Origin: CAZEJK01 sp964512045
Lineage (GTDB): Bacteria; Acidobacteriota; Thermoanaerobaculia; Thermoanaerobaculales; Sulfomarinibacteraceae
DNA length: 24,507 nt
Direction: 5' to 3'
Assembly (NCBI GenBank): GCA_964512045.1
Contig: CAZEJK010000059.1
Span: forward strand, 1-24,507
Under the pieces are notes generated by a model that did not search any database, had not been told where the DNA came from, and saw nothing but the letters and a program-made list of their open reading frames with translations. Shown here piece by piece: positions 1-8,202 of this stretch (its first letter is position 1; each line of letters begins with the position of its first letter). Made by a program: the position numbers and the translations under genes.

Positions 1-8
1 TGGTGGAG

Positions 9-100
9 GCGCTTGCAGCATGGGCAGATGGGTGGGTGGGGGAGCTCATACCCAATACCTAACACCTAACCGCTACGCGGGCGCGGGACCGGCGCCTTCG
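9..100 (+). repeat. Dispersed repeat, copy A (inverted relative to copy B at the other window end)
   Basis: This copy matches the reverse complement of about 24369-24456. Bases 22-46 are identical in both copies, 47 differs, and 48-55 are identical again. A 20-base variable segment of the same length follows in both, then a shared CGCGGGCG(C/T)GGG block at 76-87 and a GGCGCCTT(T)CG end. The core (22-42) is four G-runs. Homology may continue past the left edge of the window. I recognise no named repeat family and see no convincing coding potential; short open frames through it read alike in both copies only because the DNA is alike. Confidence 0.85.
22..42 (+). other. Putative G-quadruplex motif in repeat copy A
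   Basis: Four G-runs (22-24, 30-32, 34-36, 38-42) are separated by loops of 5, 1 and 1 bases, which fits the standard G3+N1-7 quadruplex pattern. The motif is identical in repeat copy B on the minus strand (24443-24423). Folding in the cell is inferred, not shown. Confidence 0.7.
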
Positions 101-291
101 GAGCATCACTTTGGTTGCGGCCCGCGGCCGCGTTGGCGGCGCAAGACTCCGCATCTTCGAAAATTCGAAGCATCCGCCGGGGACCGGATGGCCGGGATCC
201 GGCTGTCGGGGGCCGGGTTGTAGCGTCGCTCCTGCGAGCATGCAACCGTCCGTGTGCGAGGTGTCACCCGCCTGCGAGCGAATGTGTGGGG
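101..291. other. Non-coding stretch upstream of the tRNA promoter, with an inverted repeat at 155-170
   Basis: No convincing gene is visible here. The stretch holds a perfect 7-bp inverted repeat (arms CTTCGAA at 155-161 and TTCGAAG at 164-170, 2-base centre), which has the size and symmetry of a regulator binding site. A smaller GCCGG/CCGGC pair lies near 191-203. TGCGAG occurs three times (233, 255, 273) at uneven spacing. Any operator role is inferred. Confidence 0.4.
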
Positions 292-320
292 TTGTCACCG
301 TCGAGGCCTTCGTGTAGAGT
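292..320 (+). promoter_or_regulatory. Sigma-70-type promoter for the tRNA-tig-protease operon
   Basis: The -35 element is TTGTCA (292-297) and the -10 element is TAGAGT (315-320), with an ideal 17-bp spacer. The predicted start near 327 leaves only a few bases before the first tRNA at 334, as is usual for tRNA operons. Confidence 0.7.
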
Positions 321-333
321 AGCGGTCGCGAGT

Positions 334-409
334 GGGCCGTTAGCTCAATTGGCAGAGCAAGGGACTCTTAATCCCTAGGTTGTAGGTTCGATTCCTACAC
401 GGCTCACCA
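334..409 (+). tRNA. tRNA-Lys (anticodon CTT)
   Basis: The full cloverleaf is visible. The acceptor stem GGGCCGT (334-340) pairs with ACGGCTC (399-405), allowing one G-U pair; the discriminator is A406 and the CCA end is encoded (407-409). The anticodon arm is AGGGA / CTCTTAA / TCCCT with anticodon CTT at 367-369, reading AAG. The T arm carries GGTTCGATTCC. It is the first gene after the promoter and lies 21 bp before tRNA-Leu. Confidence 0.97.
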
Positions 410-430
410 CCCATCCGCTGCCGCAACGCT

Positions 431-515
431 GCGAAAGTGGCGGAACTGGTAGACGCGCGAGACTTAGGATCTCGTGGGGACACCCGTGGGGGTTCGAGTC
501 CCCCCTTTCGCACCA
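431..515 (+). tRNA. tRNA-Leu (anticodon TAG)
   Basis: This is a class II tRNA with a long variable arm. The acceptor stem GCGAAAG (431-437) pairs with CTTTCGC (505-511); discriminator A512 and encoded CCA (513-515) follow. The anticodon arm is CGAGA / CTTAGGA / TCTCG with anticodon TAG at 465-467, reading CTA and possibly other CTN codons. Only 14 nt separate it from the trigger factor start, so the tRNAs and tig probably share a primary transcript that is cut by tRNA processing enzymes. Confidence 0.97.
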
Positions 516-529
516 TCCGGAGTTCACCC

Positions 530-1888
530 ATGACAGTCCAGATCAACAGGCGTCCCGATCATGTCGTCGAGCTGACCGCGGAGGTTTCGGCGGATACAGT
601 GACCAAGGAGCGCCAGAAGATTACGCGCAAGGTGGGCAAAAATGTTTCGCTGCCGGGCTTTCGGCCGGGCAAGGTGCCACCGAAGGTGGTCGAGAAGCGC
701 TTTCGCAAGGAGGTCGAGGAGGAGCTCAAGCGTGCTCTGATCGAACAGCTGTGGCGTGAGACCTTTGCTTCCGACGACAGCCTCCAGCCGATCAGTGACG
801 AGCTGAAGGTCAACGAGGGCGAGTTCAGCGACGACGGCTCGTTTCGGTTCTCCGGCGAGATCGAGGTCCGACCGGTGTTCGACCTTCCGGAGCCGCAGGG
901 CGCGGAGCTCTCCGACGAGGCGGTGGAGGTGACCGACGCCGAGGTCGGCCAGGAGATCGAGCAGATCCGCGAGCGGCAAGCCCAGTGGGAGCCGATGGAC
1001 GCCGACGAAGCTGCAGAGGACGGTGTGCTCGCCGAGATCGATCTCACCGGCGAGGTGGTCGAGGCGCCGTCGGCGACCGACGATGAGTCTTCACAGGAGT
1101 CGGACGACGCCTCGGAGTCACCGGAGCTGCCCTCATGGCAGGATCTGACGGTCCTGGTTGGTCAGGGGACCCCGTTCCCCGAGGTGGACGAGGCGTTGCA
1201 GGGTCTGCGAGTCGGAGAGAGCGCGACCGTGACGCGGCGGTTTCCGGAGGACACGCCGGAGGAACGGCTGCAGGGCGTGACCGCCTCGTATACGATCGAG
1301 CTGAAGAGCCTCCGTCGCCAGGTGTTGCCTCCGCTTGACGACGAGCTGGTCAAGGGGATGAACATCGAAGGCCTGGAGACCCTCGAGGATCTTCGCCAGC
1401 GCGTCCGCGAGGCGGTGGAGCATCGCAAGCACCAGGAGCAGCAGGACCGTTGGCGACGGGAGGTCCTGGACTATCTGACCGAGAAGCTCGACCCGAACGA
1501 GCTGCCGCCAACGCTCGTGCAGAACGTGCTGCAAGCAGACCTGGAGCGGTACGCCATGCAGCTCGCCTACTCCGGGCAGGATCCCCGGACGGCAGATGTG
1601 GACTGGCAGCAGGTATCGGCCCAGCTCGAGCCGGCCGCGCGCCGTAAGGCGTTGGATCGCCTGGTGCTCGAGCAGATGGCGGAGCGGCTGGATGTGCCGG
1701 TGCCGGAGGCGACCGTGGATGCGTACGTCCGTTCCGAGGCCGCCCGCGAAGGGACGCCGCCGGCCGAGTACAAGGCCAAGCTGGCATCCGAGGGGCGTCT
1801 CGATGCCATCCGCCACGCGGCCAGGATCGACGAAGCGGCACGGGAGCTGGTCGAGGTCGCGCGCGGGTCCGGCGAGGAGGAGGCCTGA
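530..1888 (+). CDS. tig: Trigger factor (ribosome-associated chaperone and prolyl isomerase)
   Basis: At 452 aa this matches the family length. It binds the ribosome exit tunnel and shields nascent chains in the cytoplasm. The N-terminal ribosome-binding domain carries the signature GFRPGKVP at residues 43-50. An FKBP-type isomerase domain spans about 160-260, and the helical C-terminal chaperone domain fills the rest and ends in an acidic tail. Residues about 181-199 form an acidic, Ser/Asp/Glu-rich insertion within the FKBP domain. The ATG at 530 was chosen because it has a GGAG ribosome site at 519-522 and gives the normal N-terminus; the frame stays open upstream only through the tRNA-Leu gene. 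The gene lies directly upstream of clpP (1 nt gap), the classic tig-clpP-clpX-lon order. Confidence 0.98.
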   Translation: MTVQINRRPDHVVELTAEVSADTVTKERQKITRKVGKNVSLPGFRPGKVPPKVVEKRFRKEVEEELKRALIEQLWRETFASDDSLQPISDELKVNEGEFSDDGSFRFSGEIEVRPVFDLPEPQGAELSDEAVEVTDAEVGQEIEQIRERQAQWEPMDADEAAEDGVLAEIDLTGEVVEAPSATDDESSQESDDASESPELPSWQDLTVLVGQGTPFPEVDEALQGLRVGESATVTRRFPEDTPEERLQGVTASYTIELKSLRRQVLPPLDDELVKGMNIEGLETLEDLRQRVREAVEHRKHQEQQDRWRREVLDYLTEKLDPNELPPTLVQNVLQADLERYAMQLAYSGQDPRTADVDWQQVSAQLEPAARRKALDRLVLEQMAERLDVPVPEATVDAYVRSEAAREGTPPAEYKAKLASEGRLDAIRHAARIDEAARELVEVARGSGEEEA

Positions 1889-1889
1889 G

Positions 1890-2474
1890 ATGTTGGTGCC
1901 AGTTGTCGTCGAGCAGACGAGCCGCGGCGAGCGCGCCTACGATATCTTCTCCCGGCTTCTGAAGGACAACGTTGTCTTCTTGGGAAGCGCGATCGACGAC
2001 CAGGTGGCGTCTCTGGTGATCGCACAGATGCTGTTTCTGGAAGCGGAGAACCCGGAGCGGGACATCTTCCTGTACATCAACTCTCCGGGCGGATCGATCA
2101 GCGCGGGGCTCGCGATCTACGACACCATGCAGTATGTGAAGCCCGATGTCTCGACGATCTGCATCGGCCAGGCAGCCTCCATGGCGGCGGTCCTGCTGGC
2201 CGGCGGCGCCAGTGGCAAGAGGATGTCGCTGCCGCATAGCCGGGTGATGCTGCACCAACCTTTGATGTACGGGCTGCAGGGTCAGGCCTCGGATATCGAT
2301 ATTCATGCCAAGGACCTGCTCCGGCTGCGGACGCGGCTGAACGAGATCCTGGCACATCATACCGGCCAGTCAGTGGAGAAGGTGCATGGCGACACGGATC
2401 GGGATTTCATCCTGGAGGCCGAGCCTGCCAAGGAGTACGGCGTGATCGACCGGGTCATCTCAGCGAGGGAATAG
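1890..2474 (+). CDS. clpP: ATP-dependent Clp protease proteolytic subunit ClpP
   Basis: A 194-aa serine peptidase that forms the double-ring chamber in which substrates unfolded by ClpX or ClpA are cut. The catalytic triad is present: Ser97 in the GQAASMAA segment, His122 in the RVMLHQP segment, and Asp in TDRDF near residue 171. These match mature E. coli ClpP numbering. The N-terminus LVPVVVEQTSRGERAYDI is the typical axial-loop region with no long propeptide. The ATG starts 1 nt after the tig stop, so the genes are probably translationally coupled; AGGAGGAGG just upstream, inside the end of tig, can serve as ribosome site. clpX follows after 87 bp. Confidence 0.98.
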   Translation: MLVPVVVEQTSRGERAYDIFSRLLKDNVVFLGSAIDDQVASLVIAQMLFLEAENPERDIFLYINSPGGSISAGLAIYDTMQYVKPDVSTICIGQAASMAAVLLAGGASGKRMSLPHSRVMLHQPLMYGLQGQASDIDIHAKDLLRLRTRLNEILAHHTGQSVEKVHGDTDRDFILEAEPAKEYGVIDRVISARE

Positions 2475-2507
2475 TGGATGTCCTGGGGGCAGTTGCGCCG
2501 GAGACGG

Positions 2508-2513
2508 TATAGT
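2508..2513 (+). promoter_or_regulatory. Weak candidate -10 box in the clpP-clpX gap
   Basis: TATAGT matches the -10 consensus in five of six positions and lies 48 nt before the clpX start. No -35-like hexamer sits at 16-18 bp upstream, so an internal promoter for clpX is only a possibility. Confidence 0.2.
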
Positions 2514-2561
2514 ATGGATTTGTGATGGATTTTGTGGATATGATGGAGGTCGGAGGGTTCG

Positions 2562-3794
2562 ATGACGCATCGTGATGGCGACCTGCTCCGTTGCAGCTTC
2601 TGCGGCAAGAGCCAGCACGAGGTCCGCAAGCTGATCGCCGGCCCTACCGTGTACATCTGTAACGAGTGCGTGGAGGTTTGCCTCGACATCATTGCGGAGG
2701 ATCGCGCCCAGGAGGCAAAGTCGCGCCGCAAGGTGCTGCCGAAGCCCCAGGAGATCAAGAAGCTCCTGGAGAGCCATGTGATCGGCCAGGAGGATGCGAA
2801 ACGGAAGCTGGCGGTGGCGGTGTACAACCATTACCGGCGGATTGAGTACCACTCTGCCCGAAACCGCTCTGAGGTCGAGCTGGCCAAGTCCAACATCCTT
2901 CTGATCGGGCCCACCGGCACCGGCAAGACGCTGCTGGCGCAGACCCTTGCCCGTGAGCTGGATGTTCCGTTCACCATCGTTGACGCGACCACGTTGACCG
3001 AGGCGGGGTACGTGGGCGAGGACGTGGAGAACATCCTCCTGCGCCTGTATCAGGCGGCAGATGGCGATCGTGAGCGGGCCGAGCGCGGAATCGTGTTCAT
3101 CGACGAGATCGACAAGGTTGCGCGCAAGGCGGACAACCCGTCGATCACGCGGGACGTGTCCGGTGAAGGCGTGCAGCAGGCGTTACTGAAGATCCTCGAG
3201 GGGACGGTCGCCAATGTCCCTCCGCACGGAGGACGCAAGCACCCACATCAGGAGTTTCTCCAGATCGACACGACCAACATCCTGTTCATCTGCGGCGGCG
3301 CCTTTGTGGGACTCGAGGAGATCATCGCGAACCGGCTCAACCGAAAGCGGATGGGGTTCGGAGTGGACCTGGGCGATCGGAAGCGAGACGACGATCTCCT
3401 GGCTCAGGTGCACCCCGAGGACGTGATCCGGTATGGGATGATTCCCGAGTTCGTCGGCCGGATCCCGGTGGTGGCGTCCCTGCACGAGCTCGACCACGAG
3501 GCGTTGGTGCGGATCCTGACCGAGCCGAAGAACTGTCTCGTGAGGCAGTATCAGACGATGCTGTCGTTCGAAGGTGTTGAGCTTTCGTTCAACGAAGATG
3601 CACTGCACGCCATCGCCGAGGATGCGATCCGCCGGAACGTGGGGGCCCGCGGCCTGAGGATCATTCTCGAGGAGCTCATGCTGGACATCATGTTCCAGGT
3701 GCCGTCCCTTCCCGACATCAACGAGCTGGTCATCTCCCGTGACGTGGTCGAGCGGCGAGTGGCGCCGCTGACAGCGATGCGGAAGGTTGGGTAG
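2562..3794 (+). CDS. clpX: ATP-dependent Clp protease ATP-binding subunit ClpX
   Basis: A 410-aa AAA+ unfoldase that recognises tagged substrates and feeds them to ClpP. The N-terminal zinc-binding domain has four cysteines (C11, C14, C33, C36). The AAA+ module follows, with Walker A GPTGTGKT at 116-123, Walker B FIDEID with D181/E182, the GYVGEDVE pore-loop region and the GGRKHPH loop typical of ClpX. The C-terminal small domain ends near VPSLPDI. Start choice is firm: ATG with a GGAGG-rich ribosome site at about 2546-2556. It lies between clpP and lon in the expected order. Confidence 0.98.
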   Translation: MTHRDGDLLRCSFCGKSQHEVRKLIAGPTVYICNECVEVCLDIIAEDRAQEAKSRRKVLPKPQEIKKLLESHVIGQEDAKRKLAVAVYNHYRRIEYHSARNRSEVELAKSNILLIGPTGTGKTLLAQTLARELDVPFTIVDATTLTEAGYVGEDVENILLRLYQAADGDRERAERGIVFIDEIDKVARKADNPSITRDVSGEGVQQALLKILEGTVANVPPHGGRKHPHQEFLQIDTTNILFICGGAFVGLEEIIANRLNRKRMGFGVDLGDRKRDDDLLAQVHPEDVIRYGMIPEFVGRIPVVASLHELDHEALVRILTEPKNCLVRQYQTMLSFEGVELSFNEDALHAIAEDAIRRNVGARGLRIILEELMLDIMFQVPSLPDINELVISRDVVERRVAPLTAMRKVG

Positions 3795-3823
3795 CTCGCG
3801 ACGTTTCGAAGCTGTACAAGGGA

Positions 3824-6232
3824 ATGATGAGATCAACGACTGAAACTCTGAGTCTTCCGATCGTGCCGCTGCGCGACATGGTCGTCTTCCCGCATATGAT
3901 GGCGCCGTTCGTGGTCGGTCGGCAGCCCTCGGTGGTGGCGCTCGAGCACGCGCTTGCCCGTCACGACAAGCGGATCTTCCTGGCCACGCAGCGCGATCCG
4001 AAGATCGACCAACCCGGTGCGGATGACGTGTATCAGCTCGGTGTTGTGGCTCGCGTGGTGCAGCACCTGCAGCTGGCCTCCGGCAACATCAAGGTGATGG
4101 TTGAGGGTCAGCAACGTGCGCGTATCGTCGACGTCGTGTCCGAGGATGAGTGCTTGACCGCCGAGCTGGAGCTGATCGAGTCTCCGAGCGCATCTGGCGA
4201 CTCGGTGGCGAGCTACATGCACGGTCTGGTGGAGCTGTTTCAGGAGTACGCCAAGCTCTCCCATCATCTTTCGGTCGAAGGGGTTCTGGCGTCGTTACAG
4301 ACCCAGAACCCGAACGAGTTCGCGGATATACTGGCGGCCCACCTGATGGTATCGACCGCCGAGAAGCAGGCGTTGTTGGAGCTGATCCATCCGCTGGAGC
4401 GCCTGCAGAAGCTGAACGATCTCCTCGATGTCGAGATCGAGAAGCTGAACATCGATCGTCGGATCAACTCCCGTGTCAAGAAGCAGATGGAGAAGGCACA
4501 GAGGGAGTACTACCTGTCCGAGAAGATCAAGGCGATCAACGAGGAGCTCGGTCGAAACGACAACACCGAGGAGCTCGAGGAGCTGCGCACCCGGGTCGAG
4601 GAGTCCGGGATGAGCGAGGAGGCTCGCGACAAGGCGCTCACCGAGCTCAAGCGGCTCGAGGGGATGCCGCCGGTCTCCGCGGAAGCCGGTGTGTCCAGAA
4701 ACTATGTCGAGTGGCTCCTGGCGGTGCCGTGGAAGAAGTCCTCCGAGGAGATCCGCGACACCTCCGCCGCCGAGCAGGTCCTCGATGAGGACCACTACGG
4801 TCTCGAGAAGCCGAAGGAGCGGATCCTGGAGTTTCTTGCGGTCCGTCAGATGACCGAGACCCCGAGCGGCACGATCCTGTGCTTTGTCGGGCCTCCGGGC
4901 GTCGGTAAGACATCGCTCGCCAAGTCGATCGCCCGCGCCACCGGACGCGAGTTCGTGCGCCTTTCTCTCGGCGGCGTGCGCGATGAGGCGGAGATCCGTG
5001 GCCATCGCCGCACCTACATCGGCGCCTTTCCCGGACAGATCGTGCAGATGATGCGGAAGGCAGGAACGGTCAACCCGGTGCTCCTGCTCGATGAGGTGGA
5101 CAAGATGGCCACCGACTTCCGTGGCGACCCCGCGGCGGCGTTGCTGGAGGTTCTCGATCCCGAGCAGAACCATGTCTTCCACGATCACTACCTGGATGTG
5201 GAGTACGATCTGTCGCGTGTGTTCTTCATCTGCACTGCCAACGTGACCCACACGATCCCACCAGCACTGCTCGACCGGATGGAGCAGATCCGCCTCTCCG
5301 GGTACACGACGCAGGAGAAGCTCGAGATCGCCCGGCACTTCTTGATTCCGAAGCAGCTGGAGAAGCACGGTCTGCAGACTCGCTCGGTGCACTGGACCGA
5401 CGATGGTGTGCTCAGCTGTATCGAGCAGTACACCCGGGAGGCGGGTGTCCGCAACCTGGAGCGAGAGATCGCTTCCACCTGCCGGAAGGTGGTGCGCCGG
5501 ATCCTCAAGGAGGGTTCCGAGCGCGAGGACGGCAAGGAGATCCTCGTGGGGCCCGAGGCAGTCGCCGAGCTGCTCGGCCGGCCCAAGTACCGCAAGCAGC
5601 AGGTTGAGGAGGAGCCGGCCGTTGGCCTGGCCACCGGTCTGGCCTGGACGCAGACCGGGGGTGAGATCCTGCATACCGAGGTGACGCTGATGCCCGGCAA
5701 GGGCAAGGTGACGCTGACAGGTCAGCTCGGAGATGTCATGCAGGAGTCCGCGCAGGCGGCGCTGTCGTTCGTTCGTTCGCGCTCCGAGGCATTGGAGCTG
5801 GATCCGGCCATGTTCGGCGAGACCGATGTCCACGTGCACGTGCCTGAGGGCGCCATTCCGAAGGATGGACCGTCCGCCGGAACTGCACTCGCAACGGCGC
5901 TGGTGTCGGCGTTCACCAAGATCCCGGTCCGTCAGGATGTTGCCATGACCGGAGAGATCACCTTGCGCGGGAGGGTCCTGCCCGTGGGCGGAATCAAAGA
6001 GAAGGTCATTGCAGCCTACAGGCTCGGGATCCGAGAGGTGATCCTACCTGAAGAGAACGAGAAGGATATGGACGACATCCCCGCCGAAGTCCGGGAGGGG
6101 ATGACGTTTCGTTGCATCGACCACATGGATACTGTGTTGGAGCATGCTTTGACCCGTGCGGTCGCGGGTGGTGTGGCCAAGGCTGCCGGTGGTGCCGACA
6201 CGATGGACAGAGCTCCGTCAGTGGCGCACTAA
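3824..6232 (+). CDS. lon: ATP-dependent protease Lon (LonA type)
   Basis: An 802-aa single-chain AAA+ protease that degrades damaged and regulatory proteins in the cytoplasm. The N-terminal substrate domain begins at LPIVPLRDMVVFP; a long coiled region with the SEKIKAINEELG motif precedes the AAA+ module. Walker A is GPPGVGKT at 356-363 and Walker B is LLLDEVDKM. The C-terminal peptidase domain holds the Ser-Lys dyad: Ser684 in PKDGPSAGTA and Lys727 in GGIKEKV. Two adjacent ATGs (3824, 3827) follow AAGGGA (3818-3823). The second has slightly better spacing, so the true start could be one codon later. The stop lies 4 nt before the engB GTG. Confidence 0.98.
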   Translation: MMRSTTETLSLPIVPLRDMVVFPHMMAPFVVGRQPSVVALEHALARHDKRIFLATQRDPKIDQPGADDVYQLGVVARVVQHLQLASGNIKVMVEGQQRARIVDVVSEDECLTAELELIESPSASGDSVASYMHGLVELFQEYAKLSHHLSVEGVLASLQTQNPNEFADILAAHLMVSTAEKQALLELIHPLERLQKLNDLLDVEIEKLNIDRRINSRVKKQMEKAQREYYLSEKIKAINEELGRNDNTEELEELRTRVEESGMSEEARDKALTELKRLEGMPPVSAEAGVSRNYVEWLLAVPWKKSSEEIRDTSAAEQVLDEDHYGLEKPKERILEFLAVRQMTETPSGTILCFVGPPGVGKTSLAKSIARATGREFVRLSLGGVRDEAEIRGHRRTYIGAFPGQIVQMMRKAGTVNPVLLLDEVDKMATDFRGDPAAALLEVLDPEQNHVFHDHYLDVEYDLSRVFFICTANVTHTIPPALLDRMEQIRLSGYTTQEKLEIARHFLIPKQLEKHGLQTRSVHWTDDGVLSCIEQYTREAGVRNLEREIASTCRKVVRRILKEGSEREDGKEILVGPEAVAELLGRPKYRKQQVEEEPAVGLATGLAWTQTGGEILHTEVTLMPGKGKVTLTGQLGDVMQESAQAALSFVRSRSEALELDPAMFGETDVHVHVPEGAIPKDGPSAGTALATALVSAFTKIPVRQDVAMTGEITLRGRVLPVGGIKEKVIAAYRLGIREVILPEENEKDMDDIPAEVREGMTFRCIDHMDTVLEHALTRAVAGGVAKAAGGADTMDRAPSVAH

Positions 6233-6236
6233 TGCC

Positions 6237-6839
6237 GTGGAGATTCGTGACGTTCGGTACCGTTGCTCGGCGCTGGCTGCGCGTGACATTCCGGCGGAGC
6301 CGTGGCCTCAGGTGGCAGTGGCCGGGCGTTCGAACGTCGGCAAGTCCAGCCTGCTGAACTGGCTGTGGAGACAGAAGCTCGCCAGGGTCGCCAAGGCCCC
6401 GGGGAAGACACGAACGCTGAACTTCTACGAGGTGAACAGGAGCTTCTTCCTGGTGGATCTGCCCGGTTACGGCTACGCCAAGGTGAATGAAAGCCTGCGT
6501 GCACAGTGGGGCGCGGCGGTGGGATCGTACCTCAGCGGTGAGAACCGTCTAGCTGCCGTGCTCTGTCTCGTGGATATCCGACACGGACCGACGCCGCTCG
6601 ATCTGGAGCTTCAAGAGCTGGTGCTTGCCTCTGAACGAGAGCGTCTGGTGGTCTTGACCAAGTCGGACAAGGTTGGAAGAGGTCACCAGCGCGCTATGCA
6701 AAACACGGTGCAGCGGAAGCTCGCGTTACCACGGCCGCCGGTCGTGGTGAGTGTGCGAACGGGGACCGGACGACGCGAGGTTCTGGCGGGGCTCGAGGCC
6801 GCACTTGACGAGTGGAAATGTCGCCGACGAGGAGACTGA
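6237..6839 (+). CDS. engB: Ribosome-assembly GTPase EngB (YsxC/YihA)
   Basis: A 200-aa small GTPase of the TrmE-Era-EngA-EngB family, which acts in large ribosomal subunit assembly. G1 is GRSNVGKS at about 30-37, the G2 region follows in PGKTRTLNFYEV, G3 is DLPGYGYA, G4 is TKSDK and the G5 region is near VSVRTGTG. The start is a GTG 4 nt after the lon stop; no strong ribosome site is visible, so translational coupling to lon is likely. The frame is open further upstream inside lon, but that extension is not family-like. The rho start follows 1 nt after its stop. engB beside lon or clpX is a widespread arrangement. Confidence 0.95.
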   Translation: MEIRDVRYRCSALAARDIPAEPWPQVAVAGRSNVGKSSLLNWLWRQKLARVAKAPGKTRTLNFYEVNRSFFLVDLPGYGYAKVNESLRAQWGAAVGSYLSGENRLAAVLCLVDIRHGPTPLDLELQELVLASERERLVVLTKSDKVGRGHQRAMQNTVQRKLALPRPPVVVSVRTGTGRREVLAGLEAALDEWKCRRRGD

Positions 6840-6840
6840 C

Positions 6841-8202
6841 ATGGGACGCAAGAAGAAGACAAACAACGACCAGGAGCCGGTTGTGATCCCTCTCGATCTC
6901 GACGAGGAGATCGAGCAGTACGAGGCCCAGGTCTCCGCAGCTGATGGCGATCGCCTCGACCTCAAGAAGATGAAGGACATCTCGATCAGTCAGCTCACCG
7001 ATGTCGCGAACCGGCTCGGGGTCGAGAACCCGAGCGGGATGCGCCGCCAGGATCTGATCTTCCGGATCCTCCAGCGCCAGACAGAGCAGGAGGGCCTGAT
7101 CTTCGGCGAGGGGGTGCTCGAGGTCCTTCCGGAGGGGTTCGGTTTTCTGCGAGCCCCGGAGTACAACTACCTGCCGGGACCTGATGATATCTACGTCTCG
7201 CCTTCGCAGATTCGACGGTTCAACCTGCGCACTGGCGACGCGGTCTCGGGCCAGATCCGACCGCCGAAGGAGGGTGAGCGGTACTTCGCTCTGATCAAGG
7301 TCGAGGCGATCAACTTCGAGCCGCCCGAGGTGGCGATCGAGAAGGTCCACTTCGATAACCTGACGCCGCTGTACCCAGACGAGCGCATCCAGCTGGAGAT
7401 GGACGACAACCTGACGGCCCGCGTCATGGACCTGTTGACGCCGATCGGCAAGGGCCAGCGTGGCCTCCTCGTGGCGCCGCCGCGCACCGGAAAGACCATG
7501 ATGCTGCAGGCGATTGCCAACGCGGTGACCCAGAACCACCCAGACACCACCCTGATCGTACTGCTGATCGACGAGCGGCCCGAGGAGGTCACCGATATGC
7601 AGCGCTCCGTCCAGGGCGAGGTGATCTCGTCCACCTTCGACGAGCCTGCGACGCGCCACGTCCAGGTGGCGGAGATGGTCATCGAGAAGGCGAAACGGCT
7701 CGTGGAGCACCAGCGAGACGTGGTCATTCTGCTCGACTCCATCACCCGTCTCGCGCGGGCGTACAACACCGTTGTCCCGCCTTCGGGAAAGGTCCTGTCC
7801 GGTGGCGTGGACTCCAACGCCCTGCAGAAGCCGAAACGGTTCTTCGGTGCTGCGCGAAACATCGAGGAGGGTGGCAGCCTGACGATCATCGGTACGGCGT
7901 TGATCGACACGGGGTCGAGGATGGACGATGTGATCTTCGAGGAGTTCAAGGGGACCGGTAACCTGGAGGTCCACCTCGATCGCAAGCTGGTGGAGAAGCG
8001 GGTGTTCCCAGCAATCGATATCCACCGCTCGGGCACCCGCAAGGAGGAACTCCTGATCGACGAGTGGGAGCTGCGCCGGATCTGGGTGCTGCGAAAGGTG
8101 CTGTCGTCGTCCTCGACGGTCGAGGCGATGGAGCTACTCCTGGATCGTCTCACCAAGACGGAGACCAACCGGGACTTTCTCGAGTCCATGTCACAGGGGT
8201 GA
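6841..8202 (+). CDS. rho: Transcription termination factor Rho
   Basis: A 453-aa hexameric RNA helicase that ends transcription. After about 40 residues of charged N-terminal extension (lysine-rich, then acidic), a Rho_N helical domain (about 41-85, with SQLTDVANRLG) is followed by an RNA-binding cold-shock-like fold (GVLEVLPEGFGFLR). The RecA-type ATPase core has Walker A APPRTGKT at 212-219 and the Walker B/catalytic segment VVILLDSITRLARAYN. The secondary RNA-binding region with GGVDSNAL and the GTGNLEVHLDR segment are also present. The ATG has GAGGAG at 6828-6833 overlapping the end of engB. It is the last gene of the plus-strand operon. Confidence 0.98.
   Translation: MGRKKKTNNDQEPVVIPLDLDEEIEQYEAQVSAADGDRLDLKKMKDISISQLTDVANRLGVENPSGMRRQDLIFRILQRQTEQEGLIFGEGVLEVLPEGFGFLRAPEYNYLPGPDDIYVSPSQIRRFNLRTGDAVSGQIRPPKEGERYFALIKVEAINFEPPEVAIEKVHFDNLTPLYPDERIQLEMDDNLTARVMDLLTPIGKGQRGLLVAPPRTGKTMMLQAIANAVTQNHPDTTLIVLLIDERPEEVTDMQRSVQGEVISSTFDEPATRHVQVAEMVIEKAKRLVEHQRDVVILLDSITRLARAYNTVVPPSGKVLSGGVDSNALQKPKRFFGAARNIEEGGSLTIIGTALIDTGSRMDDVIFEEFKGTGNLEVHLDRKLVEKRVFPAIDIHRSGTRKEELLIDEWELRRIWVLRKVLSSSSTVEAMELLLDRLTKTETNRDFLESMSQG

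Noticed and set aside
9..223. Small open frames through repeat copies A and B with similar translation (GRWVGGGA)
   Set aside because: The likeness is explained by the DNA repeat; the frames diverge at once outside the core and lack good starts.
233..278. Three TGCGAG copies as a tandem repeat or CRISPR-like array
   Set aside because: The units are only 6 bases with uneven spacing (22 and 18) and no conserved longer unit.
437..529. Upstream extension of trigger factor starting inside tRNA-Leu
   Set aside because: The sequence is tRNA. The ATG at 530 has a ribosome site and the normal family N-terminus.
4295..5839. Long minus-strand open frame (514 codons) opposite lon
   Set aside because: Same reason: a shadow of the lon codon pattern, with no family features.
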